Shown piece by piece: positions 34,798-46,099 of a DNA stretch of 64,000 bases (its first letter is position 1; each line of letters begins with the position of its first letter). The stretch is from contig CAJINV010000008.1 in NCBI GenBank assembly GCA_905178155.1, forward strand, positions 4,080,793 to 4,144,792. Reading direction: 5' to 3'. Source of the stretch: Amoebophrya sp. A120. Taxonomy: Eukaryota > Sar > Dinophyceae > Syndiniales > Amoebophryaceae. Below the pieces are notes generated by a model that saw only the letters and a list, made by a program, of their open reading frames with translations, did not search any database and had not been told where the DNA came from. A program made the translations under genes and the position numbers.

Positions 34798-36820
34798 GTA
34801 GACCTGCTGCATTTGCGGAAGATTTTAAGTCGTGATCCTAGCTTGTTGGGCGACGTTTTTTTGTCATGCAGAGGCAGGATGATGCAAGAAGCAGGTGCTG
34901 CCCTAGTTTCACGTGGCGCGAGGAAATGCAAATACTTCTAAAAGTCGAAAACCTTACTTTTCTTCAAGGCCCGCTGAAAGAAGAAGTGTGAGAAGAATGA
35001 AGTTTTACTTCGCGGGGAAGAGTCAATAATATCTTCGAAGATGCACTAGGAGAACTAACACCAACACGAATCGCAGTCGTGGAGATGAACGAAGCTAGTT
35101 TTGAAGGACATGCTCCAGACCATTCCTGACGACGCGACGGACAACCAGAGAAGAAACAGGCCTCTGGATCGTGGAAAAATGAAACTGAATTAGTCGACGC
35201 GAGGACACCACGACGGAGAACTACAAGTGGCGGCATCGTGCAGCGACCCTCCGCTCGGAAGAAGTTGATTTATATGGAAAAACCGAACATCATCATTCCC
35301 CTCGCTGAAAAGTGTAGAATAGCAAATGAAGTTTCCTCAGCACGAGCGTATGAGAATTTTTACTCGTGTTGAGATGAAATTAACTCAAAGCCTCCGCCTT
35401 CTTGCAGGTTGTTCTAATTTACTTTACACAGGTTCTTGTAGATCATGAAGACGATTTCCAATTTCGACGACGAGTACGGGTTTCTTTTTGTGTAGAAATT
35501 TGAAACTCGCCTTGTGCATACGTCAGAGCCCGAAAATTGTTGCACTTCGGCAAACATTTGACTTTTTGTAGTAGAGGCGGAAAAGAAGAAAGACCCGATC
35601 ATGCAACGAACGATTCTGCACGATTGTGAAAGACACGCGTCTGGGTCTGTAGCAAGCTGCAACTACTCTCAATTGGGATATAAAAATGATTGGACTCGAG
35701 CAACAGTAAAATCTTCCTCTACTCGCAAAAAAACCAAACAACCTTTAACTACTGCCAAAGAAATTTTTTCCTCCATTGCTATTACTACCCGTGCCTTTTT
35801 ATCAATCGAACCTATCATAAGTACGTACCCAAGATACTAGCGAATGGTGCAGTCACTCGACCTCTGTCTTATGATCTGATTACGAATTTTTTACAAATAA
35901 ACAGCATACGAGGCAGATTTTGGTTAAAATGCTGAAAGATTAAATCGCTACATCGTATACCTTGGATCGTGACTGGGATACCAACATAAGACCATCACTT
36001 CTACTTACCTTGCAGCGCGAGCAGCTGGAGCAGATCTATGGTGACTCTTGACGCCATCCGCTCTGGATCTACTTCGCGTCCCTTTAATACCCAAGCACAT
36101 GATGAGTGACGAGCGTCGTGACAAGATTTGAAATGTACAATTACGAAGAGTATGTTTCGGGTGGATTTTGCAGGAAAATGATGAAAATAAAAACGATGAA
36201 AAATCTGCACCTCGCACTTTTATATTTACAGTGGACAACCGACTAATGTTCACGGTCGTGTCTCACTGAGTGGACTGCGCATTCTGCGCGACAAAATCGT
36301 CTGGCATTCCCAAGTGACAGCTTCATTTATGCCCGTTCTTTACCCTGCTAGGGAAACACAGAGCCCCTACTTTGTCGTCCACTTTGGGCGAGGGCGAAGT
36401 CAGTCTGGTATAAAAATCCTCCAGCGAGTTGAAGTTGATCGTCATCGTGATCATAGTGGACTTCCATAGTACCCATGGCCATCGTCAGGATTCGTCCCTC
36501 AGTTCACCATCGTTGTCGCAATGGAGTTGGGCTCACGCTAAGGAACAAGGATTTTTCATTCTCCTAACGAAGCTGCAGTCGTGTAGAAGAGTTGTAAAAC
36601 TTGACTGAGAACAAGATGCAGAATGTAGTTGCCGTGGCGGCTGCGTTGTGGAGGCCACCCGACCGTCCGTAAAGATGAAGATCTAGCTTTATCTCCGTTC
36701 ACGTGTAGACTAAAGTCGTCGTCGACATGTTGAAGATCTCCTTTTAATACCTGACACGACTCCGATCCTAAGCCAGCTTCGACGTTTTCACCTTCAGACT
36801 CAGTAGAAAATATTAAACAC
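34798..36820. other. intergenic region, no gene recognised
   Basis: About 2 kb of AT-rich spacer with only short frames and no recognisable feature apart from a lone TCTGGGTCTG string near 35640 that resembles half an introner terminus. Confidence 0.5.
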
Positions 36821-39800
36821 ATGATTTTAAATAGAAGCTTTACCCCCCCTCACGAACCGCAGGACGCCGCAACCTCGTGGCTTTTGGTTTCTTTTTTCAT
36901 CATCATGCGGGGGTTTCTGCACCGAGTAGATCGCTCTTGCGCGGCCGCGGCCACTTCTGCAGTGGTCAGCGCTACCAGTAGTTCATCTACCTCCCCTACT
37001 AGCACTAAAAGAGCCGCACGGTTTCATGTTTCTTCCGGAGATAGAAGTACTTCCCGCTCTCATTTCATTACTCTAGTCGTCTTTCTCTTTTTCATTTTCG
37101 CGCACCAGCATGATTTATGTGGTATTACCTTCCTCGCAACCGCGACCTACCACCCTCTCCTACGTACCAAAAGTTGTACGAAGAATTTCGCAGGGAATGA
37201 CAATAAAGGTGATCAGCCTAACGGAGATCATCAGATGGCAAAAACTGCGGCTGAAATAAAGGCCGCGATTTTGAGCCATTTTTCCTTGCACCTGGTCCCA
37301 GCGGACAGAAACACGTCCTCGCAAGAACGGCAGAAAAATCGTTGTTCCAGTGAACAAGACTCTGCGCAGCAGCTACAGGCAAGCCCGCCTCTACTTCGAA
37401 GAGATGGGGGGCTTTTTCAAGAATATAATGCAGCAGGTGGACGGGACGAGGCGGTAGAGGAAGAGGACCACGATCATCAGAGGCAACGAGCCAAGCGAGA
37501 TGAAAAAACTAGAGCTCCACTCGAGGACCACGACGATCCTAACAGACCGAGTCTTCTGCTGCTCCCCGAGACATCTCTGGCCAGCCTGGCTGCGAGGCAG
37601 CTAGCAGAAACTCGAGAAGATGCTATTTCCCGGACGAGGATGATGGCACTTCATCGAAGGAAAGCGTGGCAGGAGCACGCTTCTCCTGCTGGTGCGACCG
37701 CAGCGAGGGCCCAGAACGGTGAGCAATACGAGGATAGAAGTGCTGATCGTGTACTGCCGAGTACTACATCACGGGTTGCATCTAGTAATACGCCCGATCG
37801 GACGAGTGCGGCCTCCAGTTCCAGTTCCAGTTTTTCAACAAGCTCATCTAGTACTAGCAGAGGCAGCTCGTCGGTGGAAGAAGCCACAAATGCAGCGCCG
37901 GCACCAGAGGGAGCTCGACCCAGAGGACTGCCAGTATTTCTCATGCGGCCAAACTATGGAAAAGTCCTGCAAGTGGACGGGCTGCAGTTTCAGATCAGCG
38001 TAAAAAGGGATGTCGAACGAAGAGGTAGCCCGCAGGTTGGTGAAGAACCCAGTGCCAGGTGCAGCGGCCACGGTCGAAAAATTGGGACAGCAGCACCACC
38101 GGAAGGAGATCCTCCTCGTTGTGGCCGCATTTTTGCGCAAACAGGAGCTCCAACTTCATGCAGCCTTTTGAATCATGAAAGGTCCGCGCCAGGAGGCTGT
38201 GGGCGACCACAAAGTTGTGCAGCAAGAGATGAAACAGGAGAAGCTGCATCTGCCCCATCTTCCTGTTTCTCCGGCCTGTTCGAAGCCAGCAAGCGCACGC
38301 TGGCGTCATGGTCATCACCGACTTCTTCTTGCGCGGGCAGCGCTTTGGATGCGGACCTACTTCGTGATGTCCTCGGGAAAAAGCGGGGGCGCACAGAACA
38401 GGACCACGGTAAGAACGACTGCGGTCGTCGGTGTGAGGCACCAGCTACCTCAGCAACACGTTGTGCTGGAGCCGCGTGGAGGTCATGGCCTCAACAAGGA
38501 CGTGGACAAGAAATGAAGCCCTCGTACAACACCGCCGAGAGGCCCTCCTCGTCTGTCGGTGAGCGAAAAGTCGTAGTGACCGGGAACTTTTTGTCCTACC
38601 ACGAGGAGAAACGTGCGGGGGAAAATTGTCCACGACAAGAGTGGGAACCACAACCAAAAGGTGGCCGTCGTGATGATGGAGAAGTAGAAGGATCTCGTCT
38701 TTTCATCACGGAGTCTATCGACCTCGCGATTCCTGCGAGTTTCGTGGAAAAAAAGCTTCTGCTTCCGACCAGAAAAGCCCATAGTACAACGGCCCCGCCC
38801 GCACGAGGACCGGGTGTAATCCAAGATGCGACGAAGAATTGTAGTTCTACCCCTTGTTCGCCTATTGTCGCGACTTTCCTGTTCGATGTTTTCCTTGTGC
38901 GCGGCCGCGTGGTGTTTGCGCTGGCGGAACAAAACGAAAATGGAACTACAAATGTTGACGCAACTACAACCCTCGAGCCCCTGTTGATTCAAGACCCGAA
39001 GAGGCAGTTGAAAGCCATCACGCACGCGACCTTCCAGCACGCCAAGCATCGACTCAGCCACGCCGGTTTCTTTTACGGCGCGCCCGCGCTGGTCGCTTCC
39101 CTCGGGGCGATCGCTAGTGCGGTGGCGATGCTGTACGGGCCATCTTTGTTGCTGCACAACATGACTTTGACCCTCGGCTGCGTCACCGGGTGCATTTGGG
39201 GTGCCCAGGCGACGTTCGATATGTTGGCGGCAAAGCGGGCCCAGGACGAGAGAATTTTGGAGAAAGACTGGCAATTACTCAAGTTCCTGGCGAAAGATTG
39301 GGTGGTCTTCGCCTCCCTGATGGCGCAAGCGCAGTGGCACGGGGGAAGCTGGAATCCGCGGATTGCCCACCGGACGGCTGCGAACGCAGAATGCCTTATC
39401 AAAGAGATTGAAGCGCGAATTCAATCCGGGCAATTCAAACTGAACTCATGGCCCGCGGCGGCCCAACAAACGCGAGCACCTCGTGGGGTTTGTCGGGGAG
39501 CTGCTCCCTCAACATCGGCAAATGGACCACCAGCTTCGTCGCACGGAGGCTTGCAGCCGCGCGCGCACAGTATAATTCGTCACAGTCTCCTGGCGAGAGG
39601 TGAGGATCGCGGTCAAGATCATGAACATGCTCAGGGAAGGAACGCCAGGAAATCCGCCCAGTCCTCTGTAGCCCCTTGTAAAGGCAAGATCGTCGGGCAT
39701 TTGCTTTCTGAGGAAACGAGCACCAAAGCGATGCTCCTTGTCATGCAGCTAAACAAACGGAGTGCAGAATCGGTTCTGCGCCAGAAAAAGAATAAAAAGA

Positions 39801-42076
39801 CGCACCGGGCTGAGCGGCCAGACCAATCGCTATCTTCGTCCGACGCGGATTTAGTAGTTCAACGCCGCTCTTTAGTGCCATCACCATGCTGTGGAACGGC
39901 GACAGCCGCCGAAAGAAGTGCTACTTGTCTTCCGGGAGACGAAGAACCACATCACGCACAAGGCCAGCAGAGCTTGGGCCAGCTGTGCCAGAGCCAGTGT
40001 AGTCAGCTGTCTGCCGCTGGGAGCAGCCAAGAAGCGACGCAACCGGGTGGACAACTCAGCGGGCGGGTGGAGCCGCAGGACGACAGGAGAAGAAACTTGC
40101 ACCATGACACGACCGACAACTTCGAAAAGCCAAACCGCATCTGTTTCGATGAGAAGATGATCCCGTGTAACACGACGAACGCTGCAGGTGCTCCTGGGAC
40201 GAGCGCAACGAGGTACTACAGCTGCACTACGGACAAGTACGAGCACAACTCGTCGAGTAGTACTTCTAGAAGTTGGGCCCCACCTTCTGCTTCGTCATTC
40301 ATTTCCTGCTTCAGTTGCGACATTTGCGGCGAGACCGCTGTGGGACTCGGTGCCAAGCCTGTGGCTTGCCCTTCTAAGATAAACTACACGACGAGTTGTA
40401 GAAGTTCATCTTCCTCGACGAGTTCATCTTCTACAAGATTGAGAAACAAGGATCAGCCTCTAGTCAGAGTTAACCTCCAAGCGCTTCCCTGCGGCCACGT
40501 GTTTTGCTCCAGCTGCGTAAATGAGCAGCGCCGCGAGGTGTTGAAGCAACAGCATGGAGAGGAGTACACAGACAAAATGTTTGCTGCCACGCAGGGGGAG
40601 CCAGTTGGGATAACCTGCGCGAAGTGTCGTGCGGGGTGCTACGCTGTCGGGTGCGAAGCGGTTTGCTCCTCATCGGAATTGCTTGCAGAGCAGACAGGAG
40701 TTGTAGAGAACAGCGATTGGGACGACGAGTGCGCTGGTACAACTAGGGGCGAGCACGAGGAAGGTGCAGCTCCTGAGGGGCTACGAGCAGGAACATCAAG
40801 GGACTGTACCGCGGGGCTGTCTGTCTGGCCCTGGTCTGGATCGAAGAAAGAAACGGTACAACATGCTGAGGCACCTCGTCCACTAGCGCCGTCTACTTCA
40901 GCAGCAGCTCTGCAAGCTGCTCATTCCAGAAGCTCTGATTCCTACTTGGGAGGCTTTGCCGTTGCTGCGACAAGCCGATTCTTCCCACGAATAAGCGTGT
41001 TCGCCGGACTGAAAAGTGGTAGGCAAGAAAAGGCGACCAGCGCGACGGCCCCCAGTTCATCTTCACTAGAAGAGACAGACGAAATAGTACACGACCTCGG
41101 CCCGCCGTACATCGACACAGAGGCGGATGAGGTACTAAGCAGTCGTGCCTTCGAATTTAGTGATTCCAGTCGTCGCAGTTCCGGCAGAAGTACTTACGGA
41201 ACTGCCGGAGAGCCCGTTCATCTCGCACGACAGCGCAGTGCAAGCACTGCAGCCTCGTCGAGAGATAATCAAGCTCATGCTGCGACAAGAGGTTTTTTAT
41301 CTGAACAATTGCAGCATGATCATGATCTTGCACGGCAACTAAAAGATGGTGAGACCGACGAAGTTGATGAAGGCTATGTGATGTTTGAGGAGGTGGAGGA
41401 ATCCGAGGCGGGACTACTAGAACAACATCAACATGATCACGAAAGAACGTGGTTCACGAATCATGGGCAACAAGTAGCCCTGAACGTTCCCACCCTCGAG
41501 GAGGACCCCGCAAAGCTCGCTTGGCTATTGAGTCTGAGAGTGAATATCTACACGGGCAAAGTCGAAACAGAACAGCCCGTCGTGGTGGAGCGGTGTATCT
41601 GTCGTGCTGGGATGAACCACGAAACAGCTGCACCGACGTCTTCCGCATCCGCTTCTACAGCTGCGCACCATCAATCTGGGCCGGCGACAGGTTCTACTTA
41701 TTTCCCTGCTTCGTGCGCTGAAATTAGGGAACCTACTTCGCTAGCACCTTTATTTAGGCATGAACTTACTGCGGTACGAGTCGTGGCCCCTGATCATGAT
41801 GAAGAAGCTGCAACTCACGCCGGGCGAGATGGTCACACGACTAGAGGAGTTTCCATCGGGAGAAAACCCTGGTCCAGGATCTGGGCTAAACTTCATTGTT
41901 CCGTTTCCCCATCCGCTGCTGCTGCTGCTGCCGGAATAAACAAGAAGCAGCCCTCACAAGCTGCCCTGCACGTAACGCCGCAGTGCACGGCGCAGCTCTT
42001 GAAAAGTTTGAAAGGGGTGGGACATCGTCCGGAGGAGCGTCGCCGATTGTTTCTGCAGGAAGCTGGAACAAGCTAG
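36821..42076 (+). CDS. very large RING-finger protein with two predicted membrane helices
   Basis: One intronless ORF of 1751 residues starting at ATG 36821. A hydrophobic segment near residues 85-110 (FITLVVFLFFIFA) may be a signal anchor. A pair of helices lies near residues 750-790 (ALVASLGAIASAVAMLYG, LTLGCVTGCIWG). The RING C3HC4 ligands are C1166, C1169, C1224, H1226, C1229, C1232, C1266 and C1269, with long insertions between zinc sites. Most of the rest is low-complexity Ser/Arg/Glu/Gln. The two-helix region before a RING recalls MUL1/GIDE-type mitochondrial ubiquitin ligases, but similarity is too weak for a firm call. Most likely a membrane E3 ubiquitin ligase. The stop is TAG, followed two codons later by a second TAG and then TAA in the same frame. 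No TIR introns occur in its 5.3 kb. Confidence 0.7.
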   Translation: MILNRSFTPPHEPQDAATSWLLVSFFIIMRGFLHRVDRSCAAAATSAVVSATSSSSTSPTSTKRAARFHVSSGDRSTSRSHFITLVVFLFFIFAHQHDLCGITFLATATYHPLLRTKSCTKNFAGNDNKGDQPNGDHQMAKTAAEIKAAILSHFSLHLVPADRNTSSQERQKNRCSSEQDSAQQLQASPPLLRRDGGLFQEYNAAGGRDEAVEEEDHDHQRQRAKRDEKTRAPLEDHDDPNRPSLLLLPETSLASLAARQLAETREDAISRTRMMALHRRKAWQEHASPAGATAARAQNGEQYEDRSADRVLPSTTSRVASSNTPDRTSAASSSSSSFSTSSSSTSRGSSSVEEATNAAPAPEGARPRGLPVFLMRPNYGKVLQVDGLQFQISVKRDVERRGSPQVGEEPSARCSGHGRKIGTAAPPEGDPPRCGRIFAQTGAPTSCSLLNHERSAPGGCGRPQSCAARDETGEAASAPSSCFSGLFEASKRTLASWSSPTSSCAGSALDADLLRDVLGKKRGRTEQDHGKNDCGRRCEAPATSATRCAGAAWRSWPQQGRGQEMKPSYNTAERPSSSVGERKVVVTGNFLSYHEEKRAGENCPRQEWEPQPKGGRRDDGEVEGSRLFITESIDLAIPASFVEKKLLLPTRKAHSTTAPPARGPGVIQDATKNCSSTPCSPIVATFLFDVFLVRGRVVFALAEQNENGTTNVDATTTLEPLLIQDPKRQLKAITHATFQHAKHRLSHAGFFYGAPALVASLGAIASAVAMLYGPSLLLHNMTLTLGCVTGCIWGAQATFDMLAAKRAQDERILEKDWQLLKFLAKDWVVFASLMAQAQWHGGSWNPRIAHRTAANAECLIKEIEARIQSGQFKLNSWPAAAQQTRAPRGVCRGAAPSTSANGPPASSHGGLQPRAHSIIRHSLLARGEDRGQDHEHAQGRNARKSAQSSVAPCKGKIVGHLLSEETSTKAMLLVMQLNKRSAESVLRQKKNKKTHRAERPDQSLSSSDADLVVQRRSLVPSPCCGTATAAERSATCLPGDEEPHHAQGQQSLGQLCQSQCSQLSAAGSSQEATQPGGQLSGRVEPQDDRRRNLHHDTTDNFEKPNRICFDEKMIPCNTTNAAGAPGTSATRYYSCTTDKYEHNSSSSTSRSWAPPSASSFISCFSCDICGETAVGLGAKPVACPSKINYTTSCRSSSSSTSSSSTRLRNKDQPLVRVNLQALPCGHVFCSSCVNEQRREVLKQQHGEEYTDKMFAATQGEPVGITCAKCRAGCYAVGCEAVCSSSELLAEQTGVVENSDWDDECAGTTRGEHEEGAAPEGLRAGTSRDCTAGLSVWPWSGSKKETVQHAEAPRPLAPSTSAAALQAAHSRSSDSYLGGFAVAATSRFFPRISVFAGLKSGRQEKATSATAPSSSSLEETDEIVHDLGPPYIDTEADEVLSSRAFEFSDSSRRSSGRSTYGTAGEPVHLARQRSASTAASSRDNQAHAATRGFLSEQLQHDHDLARQLKDGETDEVDEGYVMFEEVEESEAGLLEQHQHDHERTWFTNHGQQVALNVPTLEEDPAKLAWLLSLRVNIYTGKVETEQPVVVERCICRAGMNHETAAPTSSASASTAAHHQSGPATGSTYFPASCAEIREPTSLAPLFRHELTAVRVVAPDHDEEAATHAGRDGHTTRGVSIGRKPWSRIWAKLHCSVSPSAAAAAAGINKKQPSQAALHVTPQCTAQLLKSLKGVGHRPEERRRLFLQEAGTS

Positions 42077-42371
42077 ATTTAGGTTTAAAAGATGTTCTGG
42101 AGTGAGATACAGTGACTGATGGAAGATCGCAGAAAAAATCCTACCGGTCGATGTTGAAGGAAGTTCGACTAAGCTACAACCGCCGACGAATTATATCCTG
42201 AAAAAAGAGACCGCCGGGTCAAGAACACATGGAACACGAATGATTGTTGTTGATGCTCAGTGCAAAGGTTTCGCACATTTTTATCTACTTCAGATGTTGT
42301 GACAAAGAGAAGACGGCGAGGTCGAGTTGACACACTGCATACTTAGAAGTTGGAGCACAGTGAAAAAAGCA

Positions 42372-42439
42372 GGCCATGCTGACGAGAAGGATATCGTCAA
42401 CTGCCTAGATATCACTGCCACCACTTGAATTTGTGCACG
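42372..42439 (+). repeat. 42-63 kb motif repeat, copy 1 (long form)
   Basis: Contains CCATGCTGACGAGA, then GATATCGTCAACTG and the core CTAGATATCACTGCCACCAC-TTGAATTTGTGCACG. Confidence 0.9.
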
Positions 42440-43111
42440 GAACTTGAGCGAAACTTTTTAGGAACTTTTTTTTGGCCTCTGAAGCTTTCGCCATACCGCC
42501 GTGATTGGCGACTTTGAACATTGTTTGAACATTGGTCGGATCCTTTGTTCGGGGTTCAAGAAGTGGCCCTTCTACCTTTGAAACGCAGGCTGTTTCTTTG
42601 ATTCAACAAATTCAGCGGCTTCGTTTTTGAATCAAAAAGAAAACTCGCTTTGGGGCTAGTGCGCCGTCTTTTGCTGGACCATTTCCGACCTGGCCTTGTC
42701 CTCGGGCTCAGGTATATCTGGCCCATGGAGGCGAGATGGACCCTGCGGACGGGGGCAATTCCGTCCATTGCCGGGCCCCAGATTGTTCCGCGTCGCGCCA
42801 GGGCTTTTACAACCGCGCGACCACTCGCTCGCCTTTGTTGGGCGTGGTTATTCGTCACTCCCAGCAAGCTAGCGCCTGTGGCAACGCCCGCGGGGCGTCT
42901 GGCCCTTTCTCACATCTACCATACCTTCGTGTAACGCGCGTTACACGAGCGGTCTATGCTTCCCTTTCGTCGGCAGGCTGTCCCTGGAAGCTACAGAGGG
43001 GCGGACGCTCCGAATCTTTCCGACCCCTCCCCCTGGGGTGTCGGGGGTGATCTTTTCAGGATCTTCGTGGGTTCTCAGGGCGTCGTCTGTGGCCCGTCGT
43101 GCCGCCAGTAA
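42440..43111. other. gene-poor spacer between motif copies 1 and 2
   Basis: Moderately GC-rich sequence with overlapping frames on both strands and no domain. A perfect CGCG palindrome TGTAACGCGCGTTACA lies at 42931-42946. Confidence 0.45.
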
Positions 43112-43170
43112 CCATGCTGACGAGAGTGATATCGTCAACCGCCTAGATATCACTGCCACCACTTGAATTT
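43112..43170 (+). repeat. 42-63 kb motif repeat, copy 2 (long form)
   Basis: CCATGCTGACGAGAGTGATA onwards; stops matching after TTGAATTT (no GTGCACG). Confidence 0.9.
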
Positions 43171-43742
43171 TTCCAAAAAAACTTGTGGCTGCGCGCATTT
43201 TCGTGCGATTCTTCCTTTTCGAAAACGCTTGCTGGGCTGCGCCATTCGCTGCGACTGTATCCTCCGGAAAACACTGCCCATACCATGCTGATTCGCCTGG
43301 TTTTTTGGGTCGCTTTCGTGCGTCGGCGCGAGTTGTCCGTGGTGCAAGCCTCCTGGCGGAGGCTTCCTTCCTGAGCTGCCTAGCCATGGCCGCCTTCCCT
43401 GGCTAGGCAGCACCGGGAGTGGCCGTTGTTTTCGGAGTACATGCTCTGGCCGTGGTGCCTTTCGATTCTGCTCTCAGAATGCCTGCGCAGCATCGGGCGA
43501 GGGGGTTCTTTGGCAGAGTGGGGCTTCTGCGTGCACAGCCAGAGAGGCAGCGCCCTATGGCCACGGCCTTGCGCCCACGGCTACTTAGTCCAGGGCAGCA
43601 AGGTGCTGGGGTGTGTTCTGCCTCGCCCCGCTGCTTCGGTACAGTTCGCAGGAATAGCAGCAAAACCACGGGCATCGCAATCTGTACCAGCGGCGTTCGT
43701 CCACAATAGAACAGAAAGAAATAAAATCTGATAAGGAAGTCT

Positions 43743-43792
43743 ATATCGTCAACCGCCTAGATATCACTGCCACCACTTGAATTTGTGCACGC
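43743..43792 (+). repeat. 42-63 kb motif repeat, copy 3
   Basis: Starts at TATATCGTCAACCGCC and runs to GTGCACGC. Confidence 0.9.
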
Positions 43793-44577
43793 GCGGCGGT
43801 TTCAAGACAATCCAAATCTGGATGAACTACGTTGGCAAAGATCCAATTTCACTCTTTCGACACTCTTTTTCAGAACCAAATAGCTAAAGCATCACAATTA
43901 TCGCATAAGTGTGTATGTCTCTTAATTATTATACCAGAAATCGCTTTATTAGATCTCTTTCGCAGCTGCACAAAAATCAGAACAATTCATCAAGCACTAC
44001 CCGCCCGCCTGAAGAACTTCTACGCCTGTAGCTATTTTTTTGTTACAGGATATTACTCAAAAACGAAAAGAGCGAATGAATGATGTCCTGGGCTGAGACC
44101 TGCGAATTTAATGTCTTGTCGGTGCGCGTTGTGATTCTGTTTCGTCATTTTTTTCGTTTGTATGAATAATGAACAGCAGGACCTTGTCCTTTTGTGCCTT
44201 TTTAGCTTTGTGGTGTTATTTTTGCTTTGCTGGTTCCCATCATTTCAACTTTATTTTCAAGTGCGGGCAGAGTAAGAATAAGAAACAAATATTTTCAACT
44301 TTTTCGCATTCCAGTCGTCCATGAAAGAAAACCCCTGCGAAGAAAGATCGTTTTGTCGAACAACAAGTACGCGAAGAGTGTGAGTATGCGGATTGATTCT
44401 GATCTAGTTGATGAAGTGTTTTAAAGTTTTACGCGCGACGATGGCCACGACTACACCAGCGACATCAAAAACATTGGGACATCGCAGCTCCGTTCTTGCT
44501 TTTGGTACATCAAGGTAAGTACAACTACCTGCTGGCTTTTTTCCGGAAAACTGAGTGGAGCCAAGAACGTGAAGAAG
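43793..44577. other. spacer, possible short first exon
   Basis: AT-rich DNA. An ATG at 44440 opens 25 codons (MATTTPATSKTLGHRSSVL...) ending at a good donor, AAG-GTAAGT, near 44515. It could be a leader exon of the ORF that follows, but this is not proven. Confidence 0.3.
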
Positions 44578-45153
44578 ATGAGAGTCGTGGCGCGTTCTTT
44601 CTTTATCTTGTCCGTAGTGTTCGGAGAGGTTGCAGAGCAGGCGACACATCAACAAGAGGCAGCGCAGATGCAGATGCAGCCTGTTCATGAAGATGGCGGG
44701 CGCGTTCAGCGTCCACCGCAAGACCGGGCGAAGATCGTGGGAGCTCCAAGTGGCGCCAACGGGGGTGGCGGAAATCCAAGTGGCCCCAACTTGGGCGTGA
44801 CATCACACCCGGCTTCGCAACCGAGTCTTCTCGGCGGACTTGCTGACGGACTTGCTGCAGCGGGCTTGTCCTTTTCTTGGCCTTCTGGCCACGAAACTGA
44901 CGCAGGATCTGCGCCTCCCGCTTCTGCTGCGGATCCTAAAGATAGCGCTCGCATACCGCAACATCAAGAACAACCTCGTGGACGAAGTCTTGTCCGCAGC
45001 GCGGCCAACGAGGACAGACGACGCGCCACTCCGTTTGATACTGACAACGAGGATGGGGATGATGAAGACGTCGAGGATCAGGATCCGACGTTGGCCGGCT
45101 TGCAGGCGCTAGACGCAGTCACCCGCCTAAACGCTGACTTTAGGCCATGCTGA
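44578..45153 (+). CDS. hypothetical secreted-like, Pro/Gly/Asp-rich protein
   Basis: ATG 44578 to TGA 45151-45153, 191 residues. The N-terminus MRVVARSFFILSVVFG looks like a signal peptide. The rest is low-complexity, with GAPSGANGGGGNPSGPN and an acidic tail (DTDNEDGDDEDVED). No family recognised. The last codons and the stop lie inside motif repeat copy 4, so the original 3' end may have been replaced when that repeat arrived. Confidence 0.4.
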   Translation: MRVVARSFFILSVVFGEVAEQATHQQEAAQMQMQPVHEDGGRVQRPPQDRAKIVGAPSGANGGGGNPSGPNLGVTSHPASQPSLLGGLADGLAAAGLSFSWPSGHETDAGSAPPASAADPKDSARIPQHQEQPRGRSLVRSAANEDRRRATPFDTDNEDGDDEDVEDQDPTLAGLQALDAVTRLNADFRPC

Positions 45154-45203
45154 CGAGAGTGATATCGTCAACTGCCTAGATATCACTGCCACCACTTGAA
45201 TTT
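45145..45203 (+). repeat. 42-63 kb motif repeat, copy 4 (long form)
   Basis: CCATGCTGACGAGAGTGATA through TTGAATTT. It overlaps the 3' end of the preceding ORF. Confidence 0.9.
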
Positions 45204-45497
45204 TTGCGGGCTGGCAGGAGTCGGCCTTACGCTCTTGCTCGTTGAAAGCGAATTGCTTTGAAGTGCCCTGCTATTGGAAATGAATTACTTACAATGCCTT
45301 GGCATAGAAAGTATTTTGTTAGTTTGCTGTGCTAGTATGTTGCAAGTAATTCGTGTTCAGCGCCAGGTCGTTGAAAGCAACGCGCCTTCAATATAAGGGG
45401 TCGCCTAGCAGCTGCCACACTTGAGCCTTTCGGAAATGCGTTCCCCCACGTCGGACTTGTGCTCTGGCCGGCAGTAGGTCTGAAGACCTCGCGCAAA

Positions 45498-45990
45498 ATC
45501 CGAGAACTTCGCGGATGTGAGCTGTCAGAGAACTTTCGCGCGCAAAGTGCCGAACTTTGGCCCCCTGCTCGTGAAAGTTCGCTCCACGTGTCCAAGCGAG
45601 GCGATTGTAGAAAAAAAGCGGAAATCCTGGGAACTAATTTCTGTAAGTCCGTTGCGTAGGATTTGCAGTCAGGTCGGGATTACCGTCCGAAACGCAGATC
45701 CTACGCAACCTACTTACAGAAATTAGTTCCCAGGATCCCACATACAACAACTCCTCGGATGTCAGCTCACATCCGAGAACTTCGCGGATGTGAGCTGCCA
45801 GAGAACTTTCACACGCAAAGTGCCGAACTTTGGCGCTTTGCTCGTGAAAGTTCGATCCGCGTGTCCAAATGAGGCGATGTAGAAAAAACACGGAAATCCT
45901 GGGAACTAATTTCTGTAAGTCGCTTGCGTAGGGCGTGTCGCCAGACCGGGACTATCGGTCGAAACGCAGATCCTACGCACCTGCTTCAAA
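45498..45990. repeat. tandem duplication, about 273-bp period
   Basis: Units begin ATCCGAGAACTTCGCGGATG at 45498 and 45771 and share GTGCCGAACTTTGG, CTCGTGAAAGTTCG and CCTGGGAACTAATTTCTGTA. The units differ by point changes and the second is followed by a third partial copy of the last segment at 46020. Confidence 0.88.
45624..45736. repeat. hairpin with 40-bp arms inside the tandem repeat
   Basis: Left arm 45624-45663 and right arm 45697-45736 are complementary at about 37 of 40 positions (arm sequence starts ATCCTGGGAACTAATTTCTG). MITE-like fold; no flanking target duplication seen. Confidence 0.88.
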
Positions 45991-46048
45991 ATTTTTGAAA
46001 GCCGAAGACTTAGGAACTGCTCTGGGAACTAATTTCTGAAAGCTCTAA

Positions 46049-46099
46049 GTCAACCGCCTAGATATCACTGCCACCACTTGAATTTGTGCACGCATCAAG
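46049..46099 (+). repeat. 42-63 kb motif repeat, copy 5
   Basis: Begins GTCAACCGCCTAGATATC and ends GTGCACGCATCAAGA. The 3' extension CGCATCAAGAAA is shared only with copy 7. Confidence 0.9.
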
